NCBI RefSeq assembly: GCF_014192105.1
Contig: NZ_JACHXK010000005.1
Coordinates: forward strand, 428,808 to 492,807
DNA from: Paenibacillus phyllosphaerae
GTDB taxonomy: Bacteria; Bacillota; Bacilli; Paenibacillales; Paenibacillaceae
Length of the DNA stretch: 64,000 nt
Reading direction: 5' to 3'
The notes beneath the pieces are model-generated. The model was given only the letters and a program-made list of their open reading frames with translations. It did not search any database and had not been told where the DNA came from. Positions within the stretch are counted from its first letter, which is position 1; each line of letters starts with the position of its first letter. Below are positions 8,338 to 14,999 of this stretch, in pieces. The position numbers and the translations under genes are program-made.

Positions 8338-9120
8338 CTAGTCGAGCGACCGAGTGAGCTGAGCCAATCGCCGTATCTCTTCGCTCATTCTTCGATTAAC
8401 GGGATACGCGTCCTCGATGAAAGCTAGAATGCGAAGCGCCGATTCGGGCACGCGATCGTAGCCCTGGATCATCTCTCCTACGATATCCGCAAAACGGGGG
8501 AATCTCTTCTCGACCCGCCGCTCGTTGCCGAATGGGTCAGGATAGTAATCCACCTCCTGCTCCAGCAAGTGGAGCACGGATAGAATTCTGTCCACGGCGT
8601 AACCTTGCACGAACCTCGTCGCGGATAGACGCTCCCCCCTTGCATAGCGGCCGAGACCGACGTAAAGATTCGTTAACGCTTCGTTCAGCGGGAAGTCCAA
8701 CGCATCCTTTTTCAGACTAGGGATCGGGTTCGGCGAGTCGGCGATTGTCGTATTGGTGTACGCTGGATCCTTCCATATGACCCGGCCGCCCCTATAGGAG
8801 GCGCTCGCCAGCTCCCGCTCTTCGAATACCGCATATTCCCCGAAAATACCGTCCTCGAACAGCACCTTACAACCCACATCCGAATTCTTGAAGGAATAGG
8901 CAAGCGGATATGTCTCTTCGAGCCAATCCAAGCGGTCGATATAGCGGTCTTTCTCCCCCGGCTTGACGATAACGAAGAAATCCAAATCCGAATAGTCATC
9001 CAACCGCTCCGTCTCGGCCCCGACGGAACCGACCCCTAACAAGACAAGAGCTCCCCCTTTGCGTTCAAGCGTCTTGCCGATCTCGCCCAGCCGCCGCAGC
9101 AGCAAATCTGTTCCTCGCAT
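8338..9120 (-). CDS. Nucleotidyltransferase-domain protein (Lnu-like)
   Basis: 260 aa. The polymerase-beta-type nucleotidyltransferase signature is GVGSVGAETERLDDYSDLDFFVIV (about residues 29-52), with the metal-binding SDLDF aspartates. A helical C-terminal domain follows (FPLNEALTNLYVGLGRYARGE...). The layout resembles lincosamide/aminoglycoside nucleotidyltransferases, but close relatives are mostly uncharacterised, so resistance is not claimed. The ATG at 9120 follows GGGGAGG by 7 bases; an ATG 48 bp upstream has no site. It converges on the MerR gene. Confidence 0.78.
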   Translation of the reverse strand: MRGTDLLLRRLGEIGKTLERKGGALVLLGVGSVGAETERLDDYSDLDFFVIVKPGEKDRYIDRLDWLEETYPLAYSFKNSDVGCKVLFEDGIFGEYAVFEERELASASYRGGRVIWKDPAYTNTTIADSPNPIPSLKKDALDFPLNEALTNLYVGLGRYARGERLSATRFVQGYAVDRILSVLHLLEQEVDYYPDPFGNERRVEKRFPRFADIVGEMIQGYDRVPESALRILAFIEDAYPVNRRMSEEIRRLAQLTRSLD

Positions 9121-9147
9121 GACGATTCCTCCCCTGGTCGTGGAATG

Positions 9148-9188
9148 CAAAAAGGGTCCAACCCGCACTTCTCAGCGAGGTTGAACCC
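9148..9188 (-). terminator. Intrinsic terminator after the YceI gene
   Basis: On the minus strand GGGTTCAACC and GGTTGGACCC form a 10-bp stem with one G-T pair, loop 15, followed by TTTTTGC. It lies about 100 bp beyond the YceI stop and just upstream of the nucleotidyltransferase start. Confidence 0.75.
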
Positions 9189-9290
9189 GAAGGTTACATA
9201 GCCTTTATTTATCACACTGTGAAATTATCACGGATGCGCGGTTGGCGTCAATTAGAATAAATTGATCTTGCCTGTCCAGGAATGGAAGAC

Positions 9291-9827
9291 TTAGTCGACG
9301 ATTCTAACTGCCTCAATATTGAGCTCGATTCTCACTTCATTGCCGAGGATGACGCCGCCTGCTTCCAGCGGAGAATTAAACGTCAACCCAAATTCATTGC
9401 GTTCGATACGGGCCGTTGAATGGAACCCGGCGCGTTCCCGGCCGCGGGGATCTTTGTTTACGCCTGCGAAAACAGTATGGAACGTAACGGGTTTTGTTAC
9501 GCCATGAAGCGTTAAATCGCCTGTCAGTTCATACTGGCTTTCGCCAGCAAGGGTACAGCCGGTGGTCTCAAACGTAATGGCCGGATATTGATCTACATGA
9601 AGGAAGTCGCCGCTCTTCAGATGCTCATCCCGTTGCGGCTGGCGGGTCGTGATACTGTTCGCGTCGATAGAAGCTTGAATATCCATAGCTGTTGGAATAT
9701 CAGGGTCAAAGCTTACGTTGGCTTGGAAATGCTCGAATACGCCTTTGATTCGGTTAATCATTAAATGCGTCACCGAAAACTCAATAGAGCTGTGCTCCGG
9801 ATCTACTGCCCATTTGATCGTGCTCAT
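9291..9827 (-). CDS. YceI family protein
   Basis: 178 aa, without a signal peptide, so cytoplasmic. YceI proteins form a lipocalin-like barrel that binds long polyisoprenoids or amphiphiles. Hallmarks are WAVDPEHSSIEFSVTHLMINRIKGVFEHF at the N-terminus, HLKSGDFLHVDQYPAITFETT in the middle and GDLTLHGVTKPVTF. Size matches the family. It is monocistronic, between terminators at 9148 and 9915. Its ligand and physiological role are not visible from sequence. Confidence 0.93.
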   Translation of the reverse strand: MSTIKWAVDPEHSSIEFSVTHLMINRIKGVFEHFQANVSFDPDIPTAMDIQASIDANSITTRQPQRDEHLKSGDFLHVDQYPAITFETTGCTLAGESQYELTGDLTLHGVTKPVTFHTVFAGVNKDPRGRERAGFHSTARIERNEFGLTFNSPLEAGGVILGNEVRIELNIEAVRIVD

Positions 9828-9914
9828 ACCTACATTCCGCCTTTTCGTTAAAATGGTGAGAAGGGTCGCCCGTTCTCCAAGACTCTACGATATTCGTATA
9901 CTCCGACTATACAA

Positions 9915-9948
9915 AAACGCTACTGACAACAGGATGTCAGTAGCGTTT
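9915..9948 (-). terminator. Strong terminator between the YceI gene and the sigma/anti-sigma operon
   Basis: AAACGCTACTGACA (9915-9928) pairs perfectly with TGTCAGTAGCGTTT (9935-9948), a 14-bp stem with a 6-base loop. On the minus strand the stem runs into TTTTTGTA. It probably ends the operon at 10041-11346. Confidence 0.85.
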
Positions 9949-9983
9949 GGAGTAATTCGGCTTGGGCGCCATAGATCATACTC

Positions 9984-10021
9984 AAACAGCGATCCTCCAA
10001 TAATGGAGAATCGCTGTTTTT
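9984..10021. terminator. Second hairpin of a tandem terminator
   Basis: AAACAGCGAT...ATCGCTGTTT with an inner CTCCA/TGGAG stem and one mismatch. The T-run (TTTTT to 10021) is on the plus strand, but there is no plus-strand gene upstream; on the minus strand it lies 20 bp past the stop at 10041, upstream of the stronger hairpin at 9915. Confidence 0.65.
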
Positions 10022-10040
10022 ACTGTTCAATGAATGCACA

Positions 10041-10868
10041 TTATTGCTGCGGAGCCATGTTGTTGTAGATGTTCGTCGCGTTGACCTTACCCATGCTGAC
10101 GTCGTCGGTCGTGAAGCCGGACACGATATTCCCCACCTTGAATTCCTTCTGCAGCAGCTCTTCGGATGGCGCCGCGGCCGTCGGCCCGTCGATGCCCAGC
10201 TTCGTCTCCGGTGTCACGGTGACCCACAGCTCGCCGACCTTGAAGCTCTTGCCGTCCGCGCTCACCTCGGAGATGACGCCGTCGATGTTGACCGCCATCT
10301 TGCCCGTGATCGCCGGCTTCGCTTCGCTCGTCTCGCCCTCCTTCTCCGGTGCGATGAGGTTGTAGATCACGTCGGCCGTCACCTTGCCGGTGCTGACGTC
10401 CTGCGAGGTGTAGCCGGACACGATGTCGCCGACTTGGAAATTCTTCTGCAGCAGCTCTTCGGATGGTGCCGCGGCCGTCGGCTCGCTGCTGCCCAGCTTC
10501 GTTTGATCCGTGACTTCTACCCACAGCTCGCCGACCTTGAAACTCCTGCCGTCCGCGCTCACTTCGGAGATAATGCCGTCAATGTTGACCGCCACCTTGC
10601 CCATGATCGGAGGCTTCGTCGTCGCGGTATTGGTAGGCGGAGACGAAGGCGTTGTCGCCGGGGAGTCCGGATTGAGGGCGATAAGGCCCACCGCGAGCAC
10701 TGCGCATGCCGCGATACCGGCTGTCCAACCCGTTACTTTTCTTCTCTTCTTCGCCATTTCCATGTTCATCGTCTCCTTATGATTCATCAATTTGATATAG
10801 GTTGCTTCTTGGAAATCGTCGCTGGTCTTCAAATGGGACATCGCGGACTTATAAACAGACTTCTTCAT
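10041..10868 (-). CDS. Putative anti-sigma factor with duplicated DUF5666-like domain
   Basis: 275 aa: a cytoplasmic N-terminus (residues 1-43), one membrane span (46-65), a Pro/Thr/Ser linker (70-88), then two nearly identical external domains (90-174 and 189-273). Each contains NIDG(I/V)ISEVSADG(R/K)SFKVGELWV and TAAAPSEELLQK. The start overlaps the end of the ECF sigma gene by 20 bp with GGAGG 8 bases upstream, the usual arrangement for translationally coupled sigma/anti-sigma pairs. The DUF5666 label and anti-sigma role are inference from layout and topology; no zinc-binding anti-sigma motif is present. Confidence 0.68.
   Translation of the reverse strand: MKKSVYKSAMSHLKTSDDFQEATYIKLMNHKETMNMEMAKKRRKVTGWTAGIAACAVLAVGLIALNPDSPATTPSSPPTNTATTKPPIMGKVAVNIDGIISEVSADGRSFKVGELWVEVTDQTKLGSSEPTAAAPSEELLQKNFQVGDIVSGYTSQDVSTGKVTADVIYNLIAPEKEGETSEAKPAITGKMAVNIDGVISEVSADGKSFKVGELWVTVTPETKLGIDGPTAAAPSEELLQKEFKVGNIVSGFTTDDVSMGKVNATNIYNNMAPQQ
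10053..10601 (-). repeat. Intragenic tandem duplication in the anti-sigma-like gene
   Basis: The segments 10350-10601 and 10053-10304 encode the two external domains and are offset by 297 bp (99 codons). Protein identity is high and long DNA stretches are almost identical, so the duplication is recent or under homogenisation. Confidence 0.85.
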
Positions 10869-11346
10869 CCTCCATGCCTCCAATCTTCTCCTTGAGAATC
10901 GCGCGCCCTCTCGCCAGCCATGTCCCCACCGTGGCGGGTTTGGCCTCAAGAATTGCCGCGATCTCCTGAATGGAATAGCCTTCGTAGTAGTGCAAATGGA
11001 TCGGAATCCGATATTTCTTATCCAAGGCCAGTACGGCCTGCAGAACGTCGCTCTCTTCCTTGGGGAGGTAGCTCAGGTCTTCGGGAACCGGGTTGCGGCT
11101 GCGGAACCACCCGGTCTTCAGCATATTTTTGCTTTTATTGATCGTCGTTCGGATGAGCCAAGCTTTCTCGTGTTCGCCGTTATCGAATACGGGGCGCTTC
11201 TGCAGATAGGCGAGAAAGACGTCCTGCGTCACTTCTTCCGCATCCGCCGTGTTCTTCAAGTACGCGAAGGCGATTCGGATCAAGCTTGGCGAATAAAGTT
11301 CCAAGGCCCGTCGCACAGATTCATTGAGCTCGAATGAATTGTACAC
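10849..11346 (-). CDS. ECF-type RNA polymerase sigma factor
   Basis: 165 aa of the sigma-70 family group 4. Region 2 is YSPSLIRIAFAYLKNTADAEEVTQDVFLAYLQ (about residues 18-49), with ADAEEVTQDVF the core signature; region 4 is LDKKYRIPIHLHYYEGYSIQEIAAILEAKPATVGTWLARGRAILKEKI. I chose a GTG start because AAAGGAGG precedes it by 7 bases; the ATG 24 bp upstream overlaps that site. It directs RNA polymerase to an unknown stress regulon and is paired with the overlapping membrane protein downstream. Confidence 0.9.
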   Translation of the reverse strand: MYNSFELNESVRRALELYSPSLIRIAFAYLKNTADAEEVTQDVFLAYLQKRPVFDNGEHEKAWLIRTTINKSKNMLKTGWFRSRNPVPEDLSYLPKEESDVLQAVLALDKKYRIPIHLHYYEGYSIQEIAAILEAKPATVGTWLARGRAILKEKIGGMEDEEVCL

Positions 11347-11481
11347 CTCAGCACCTCCTTTCACTTTCAATACAACTGAGCGCCCGATTATTTTTCACGG
11401 GAGCGAATATTTTTTTCGCAACTATCTATTCATGGCTCTAGACGAGCCGAAGCTTAGCAAGGGATGCAATATTCGGGCAGT

Positions 11482-11512
11482 AAAAAAATCCCGCCTCATA
11501 GAGAGACGGGAT
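11482..11512 (-). terminator. Intrinsic terminator of the ABC-F gene
   Basis: On the minus strand ATCCCG...CGGGAT (with an inner CTC/GAG pairing) is followed directly by TTTTTTT. It lies 56 bp past the stop at 11568. Confidence 0.85.
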
Positions 11513-11567
11513 GTTAATGGTTTAATCTTTTTCATTAATCAAGCAAAAGCGGGATACATATTCATGG

Positions 11568-13307
11568 CTAAAGCAACTTAATCAGCGCTTCCAGCTCATC
11601 AATCAATCCTTTTGCAAGTTCAAAATTAGTTTCTTTTAAAGCCAGTTCTATTTTTGTTTCAATTGATTTTTTCTTTTGTTCCATTTCTAAATAGTCTTTA
11701 TCAAAATGACTCGCATAAACCATCTGTCTAAATTCCGGTAAATCCATTTTTCGGATCGTCTTATCTTCAATAATTAAAACATAATCCATACCATTTACAA
11801 CGGAATAGAAATCATGAGAAATCATGAGAATCGCGCCTTTAAATTCTCCAATGGCTTTCTCCAGCGCGATTTGAGTATAAGTATCCAAATGGCTTGTCGG
11901 TTCATCAAGAAGCAATACGTTTGCTTGACTGGCAGAAACTTTAGCCAATTGAAGCAGATTTTTTTCTCCGCCGGATAGAGATGCTATCTTTTGACTAACG
12001 ATTTCTCCTTCAAAGCCATAGTTTGAGAGATACAATCGGATCTCATCATACGTTTTGAACCCCGCCTCGATGAATTCTTCCAGAATTGTATTCGAGTCCT
12101 TTAGCATTTCGCCTTGAAGCTGAGATAAATAAGCCACTTTAGCATCCGCATTGATTTCAATCGAATCATGATTATTCTTAAAAATATCTCGGAGCAAGGT
12201 CGTTTTCCCGGTACCGTTTGCACCGATAATAGCGACTTTATCCGTAGATTTGATCTCAAAGTTAACCTTGTCCAAAAGCAGCTCATCAAAGGCAACACTA
12301 AAATTATTGACACTTATAACAACAGTGTCTTCGATTTCATGGTCCATATCAAACTGGATATTCGGTTGCTTAATAGCAACGAATGGCGCTTTAATTCGAC
12401 GCGCTTCCAATCTTTCTTGAAATCTAACCCTGGCTTTTAATGCTCTCCCTCTGGATGCTTCTGAATTGTACGTTGCGATAACTCTAAGATTATCGATGAT
12501 CTTATCGTTTCGCTCAATCTCTTCCTGTTCAGCAACCGCGATTTCCTGCAGCTCAATTTTGGTCTCCAGCAAGGAGAAGTTATACTCGATATATCGCCCA
12601 TCGAACTCTTGGATCTCCGTATTTTCAAGGTGTATAATTTTGTTGAAACAATGATTCAATAGATATCGGTTGTGCGTCACAACTAGCAGCATGCCTTTAT
12701 GGGAATTAATCAACTTTTTAAGCGCATTGAGATTGTCGAAGTCTAAAAATACATCTGGTTCATCCATGATCATCAAGTCGGGACGGTTAAGCATCTCTTT
12801 CATTACTTGAATCAGTTTGAATTCCCCGCCGCTCAGGTCGGTTACCTTACTATCTCTTCGCTTCATGAGGTTTGCTAGATTCAGCTGCTTATGAATGTTG
12901 CTTTCATAATCCTCCCCGCCCATCGCATCGAAGGCGTCTAACGCTAATTGATACTTTTCCAGTAACGGTTCAAGATCGGTTGAAGTTTCCATCTCCGCGC
13001 AAATCGATTGAATTTCATTTTGAATCTTTAGGAATCGTTCGCCTATATATTCAAAAACGGTTGTATCTTTGGTGCTATCTAGTTCTGAGAACTGACTTAC
13101 ATACCCAATCGTGCACTCGGGGTCCATCTCTAATTTGCCATCGAACAGATAGCTTTCGGGGTCCATCAGTATATCGATTAACGTACTTTTCCCGCTGCCG
13201 CTTGTTCCTATAAAAGCGCAATGTTGCCCTTCTTCTAGCGTAAATGAAATGTCGTTATATAGTTCTTTTTGCGGAAATGAGAAGGATAAGCGTTCAACTT
13301 TTATCAT
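11568..13307 (-). CDS. ABC-F family ATPase (ribosome-associated, antibiotic-protection type)
   Basis: 579 aa with two ATP-binding cassettes and no membrane segments. Domain 1: Walker A GTSGSGKSTL (about 34-43), signature LSGGE, Walker B LMIMDEPDVFLD. Linker about 240-300 is charged and helical (QEIAVAEQEEIERNDKI...). Domain 2: GANGTGKTTL, LSGGE, VLLLDEPTSHLD. DEPDVFLD in domain 1 recalls the Lsa/Vga-like branch, whose members eject lincosamides, streptogramins and pleuromutilins from the ribosome; this is a resemblance, not proof. Base composition is visibly AT-richer than its neighbours, suggesting transfer. RBS AAAGG; candidate promoter at about 13400. Confidence 0.85.
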   Translation of the reverse strand: MIKVERLSFSFPQKELYNDISFTLEEGQHCAFIGTSGSGKSTLIDILMDPESYLFDGKLEMDPECTIGYVSQFSELDSTKDTTVFEYIGERFLKIQNEIQSICAEMETSTDLEPLLEKYQLALDAFDAMGGEDYESNIHKQLNLANLMKRRDSKVTDLSGGEFKLIQVMKEMLNRPDLMIMDEPDVFLDFDNLNALKKLINSHKGMLLVVTHNRYLLNHCFNKIIHLENTEIQEFDGRYIEYNFSLLETKIELQEIAVAEQEEIERNDKIIDNLRVIATYNSEASRGRALKARVRFQERLEARRIKAPFVAIKQPNIQFDMDHEIEDTVVISVNNFSVAFDELLLDKVNFEIKSTDKVAIIGANGTGKTTLLRDIFKNNHDSIEINADAKVAYLSQLQGEMLKDSNTILEEFIEAGFKTYDEIRLYLSNYGFEGEIVSQKIASLSGGEKNLLQLAKVSASQANVLLLDEPTSHLDTYTQIALEKAIGEFKGAILMISHDFYSVVNGMDYVLIIEDKTIRKMDLPEFRQMVYASHFDKDYLEMEQKKKSIETKIELALKETNFELAKGLIDELEALIKLL

Positions 13308-13401
13308 GGTATGACCTTTCTTTATAGCTAGAGTAGTTGATTATTATGAGATGTTTTTTGCAGAATATCGATTTTAAATATACCGTTGTTAGAGTAACAC
13401 C

Positions 13402-13429
13402 GTTTATAACCGACTACAATCTATTTGTA
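13402..13429 (-). promoter_or_regulatory. Candidate promoter of the ABC-F gene
   Basis: On the minus strand TTACAA, a 16-bp spacer and TATAAA lie about 95 bp before the ATG at 13307. The area is AT-rich, so chance matches are likely; TTGTAG-17-TACTCT just downstream is an alternative. Confidence 0.35.
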
Positions 13430-13491
13430 ACCCCTCTAATTCTGGAATTTCCCTTTAATCTCTGTCGGTTACTTGATGAGTTGTACAGTCG

Positions 13492-13971
13492 TTACTTGTG
13501 GTACGGCTCTCCCCTCAAAATCTTAAACGCCCGATACACCTGCTCCAGCACCAGCACCTTCATCATCTGATGCGGATACGTCATCCGCCCGAACGACAGC
13601 TTCTTATCCGCACGCGCCAGGACGGCACTGGACAACCCTAGCGACCCGCCGATGACAAAAGCGAACGCCCCGCCCCCGTAGACGGCCTGCTTGTCCATAT
13701 GCGACGCGAGCTGCTCGCTCGTCCACGTCTCGCCCTCGATCGCGAGCGCGATGACGTGCGCGTCTGCCTTGATCGCCGCGAGGATCCGCTCGCCCTCGCG
13801 CACCTTCACCTGCTCCGCCTCCGCGGCGCTCATGTTCTCCGGCGCCTTCTCGTCCGGCACCTCGCGCAGGTCGAGCTTAGCGTAGGGCCCGAGCCGCTTG
13901 GCGTATTCGGCCACCGCGTCGTTCCAGTATCTCTCCTTCAATTTGCCGACCGTGATCAATTGAATCTGCAT
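13492..13971 (-). CDS. rlmH: 23S rRNA (pseudouridine-1915 N3)-methyltransferase
   Basis: 159 aa SPOUT-class enzyme using S-adenosylmethionine to methylate pseudouridine 1915 in helix 69 of 23S rRNA. It matches RlmH along its length: [31 protein letters not shown], the SAM knot [11 protein letters not shown] and the C-terminal [35 protein letters not shown]. The ATG at 13971 follows GGGAG; the reading frame stays open far upstream but lacks homology. The neighbourhood (CxxH/CxxC protein, htrA, wal operon) is the conserved Bacillus order. Confidence 0.97.
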   Translation of the reverse strand: MQIQLITVGKLKERYWNDAVAEYAKRLGPYAKLDLREVPDEKAPENMSAAEAEQVKVREGERILAAIKADAHVIALAIEGETWTSEQLASHMDKQAVYGGGAFAFVIGGSLGLSSAVLARADKKLSFGRMTYPHQMMKVLVLEQVYRAFKILRGEPYHK

Positions 13972-14208
13972 CTGTCTGAACTCCCTTATCGTTAACGACG
14001 CCACTCTGTTGGCGGCATCCCTTTTTCCTTCTATTGTACCCAACACGCAGCCAAGCGTCGACCGACCACCATCTACACGATGCCCCCATATCCCGAAGGG
14101 AACGCGAACAAACCCGCTTCGACTCCACAAAAGGGATTCAAAGCGGGCTGTCCGAGGTATAAAGAGGTACACCGTTCGTCCATCCTAATGCCAAGGAGGT
14201 GATTACTC

Positions 14209-14364
14209 ATGGCGAAAGATGTTCTGTGCGAAGTGAATTCCTGTAAGTATTGGGCTGCAGGCAACCAATGCAATGCTTCCTCCATCTATGTGGTCAGCCA
14301 CCGCGGCAAACAAGCGAACAACTCGGAGGAAACCGACTGCAAAACGTTCGAACCTAAGATCTAA
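14209..14364 (+). CDS. DUF1540 domain protein, 51 aa
   Basis: Small Cys-rich protein MAKDVLCEVNSC-KYW-GNQCNAS...TDCKTFEPKI with four cysteines (residues 7, 12, 21, 44), the DUF1540 pattern of probable metal binding. An excellent AAGGAGGTGATTACTC precedes the ATG and a terminator follows at 14388, so it is a complete independent gene. It runs against the surrounding leftward genes. Family function is unknown; many members occur in spore-formers. Confidence 0.88.
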   Translation: MAKDVLCEVNSCKYWAAGNQCNASSIYVVSHRGKQANNSEETDCKTFEPKI

Positions 14365-14387
14365 CGGTTAACTTAAGCAATTACTCG

Positions 14388-14417
14388 AGGGCAGCCGCTC
14401 CACCGGCTGTCCTTTTT
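14388..14417 (+). terminator. Intrinsic terminator of the DUF1540 gene
   Basis: GGCAGCCG and CGGCTGTC form an 8-bp stem (one G-T pair) followed by CTTTTTCC, 24 bp after the stop codon. Confidence 0.85.
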
Positions 14418-14530
14418 CCTGTCCGTCATACCCACGTACAAGCTCCACCTTGTCCGGGAAGATCGCGTCAGGCACGAAACCGGCAACCTCGCTTGCGAGC
14501 GTCTACCGCGTTTTCGTCTTGCTCACTTCT

Positions 14531-14560
14531 ATATTAACCAAGAATGATAATTATTATCAA
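14531..14560 (-). promoter_or_regulatory. Fur box overlapping a sigma-A promoter
   Basis: TGATAATTATTATCA (14545-14559) is a perfect 7-1-7 inverted repeat, the minimal Fur operator. On the minus strand, -35 TTGATA (14555-14560), 18 bp and -10 TAATAT (14531-14536) make a good promoter that bound Fur would block. Transcription would run left towards 14388 with no gene in that direction before the antisense of DUF1540. Confidence 0.7.
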
Positions 14561-14625
14561 CCCATATCGAAAAATTTTCTCACTCTTTTCTCAGTTACAG
14601 CAAATAAAAAGACACCACCCAAAGC

Positions 14626-14677
14626 AGCGGAATGCCGCATATCCAACCTCACGGTTGTCTACGCAAACCTATCCACT
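14626..14677 (+). repeat. Hairpin element, copy C
   Basis: Outer arms AGCGGA/TCCACT (one mismatch), internal strand ATGCCGCAT, tip stem CAACC-TCAC-GGTTG, internal strand ACGCAAACCTA. It is the most diverged copy in the internal strands but keeps the layout of copies A, B, D, E and F. Confidence 0.75.
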
Positions 14678-14751
14678 TCAGGTGATGTCCTTCCGCCTGC
14701 CAGCTGTTCGCTCCTAGCTGGCAACGACGCTCTATTCCGCCGCGCCAGTGT

Positions 14752-14919
14752 CTACACGACTAAGTACGCGGCAATGCTCGAGCACATGTCGCACGTCGCC
14801 GGCGCCTCCCAGTCGCTAAACTTCGTTTCTACTAGGTCCACGATATCCGGCGCATCCTCGTAGTCGTCTACGAACTTGTCGATCGCCAGCTCAATATGTT
14901 CCTTACACACACAATACAT
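14752..14919 (-). CDS. yyzF: CxxH/CxxC mini-protein (YyzF/BA_5709 family)
   Basis: 55 aa: MYCVCKEHIELAIDKFVDDYEDAPDIV...PATCDMCSSIAAYLVV. The paired motifs CxCKEH at the N-terminus and CDMC near the C-terminus define the CxxH/CxxC family, a probable zinc-binding fold of unknown function. In B. subtilis the equivalent gene also lies between htrA (yyxA) and rlmH, so both sequence and position agree. GAGGGA sits 10 bases before the ATG. The gene is too short for routine ORF cut-offs. Confidence 0.9.
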   Translation of the reverse strand: MYCVCKEHIELAIDKFVDDYEDAPDIVDLVETKFSDWEAPATCDMCSSIAAYLVV

Positions 14920-14999
14920 GCTTCACTAGTCCCTCATTTTCCCGATGATGTCGCTAACGGTATCTATTAGCATCGACCAAAACGATCGAAATTAGCCGT

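Larger units (their letters stand above)
14365..14751. other. 387-bp gene-free stretch with a Fur box and a hairpin element
   Basis: After the DUF1540 terminator no convincing coding sequence is found. A 137-codon plus-strand open frame (14450-14863) has no ribosome site, odd composition and overlaps the CxxH/CxxC gene antisense, so I reject it. The stretch holds the Fur box with promoter at 14531-14560 and hairpin element copy C at 14626-14677. Confidence 0.6.

Noticed and set aside
11431..11450. GGCTC/GAGCC hairpin downstream of the ABC-F terminator
   Set aside because: Only 5 bp, no T-tract; nothing more than a chance inverted repeat.
13402..13480. Possible attenuator in the ABC-F leader
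   Set aside because: GTCGGTTA (13464) can pair with TAACCGAC (13407), and GTAACC (13427) competes, which looks like alternative folding. But the likely promoter lies at or inside this area, no T-tract follows and no ATG leader peptide is present.
14450..14863. 137-codon plus-strand open frame over the Fur box
   Set aside because: No ribosome site, no family resemblance, overlaps the well-supported CxxH/CxxC gene antisense and runs through the Fur box and hairpin element C.
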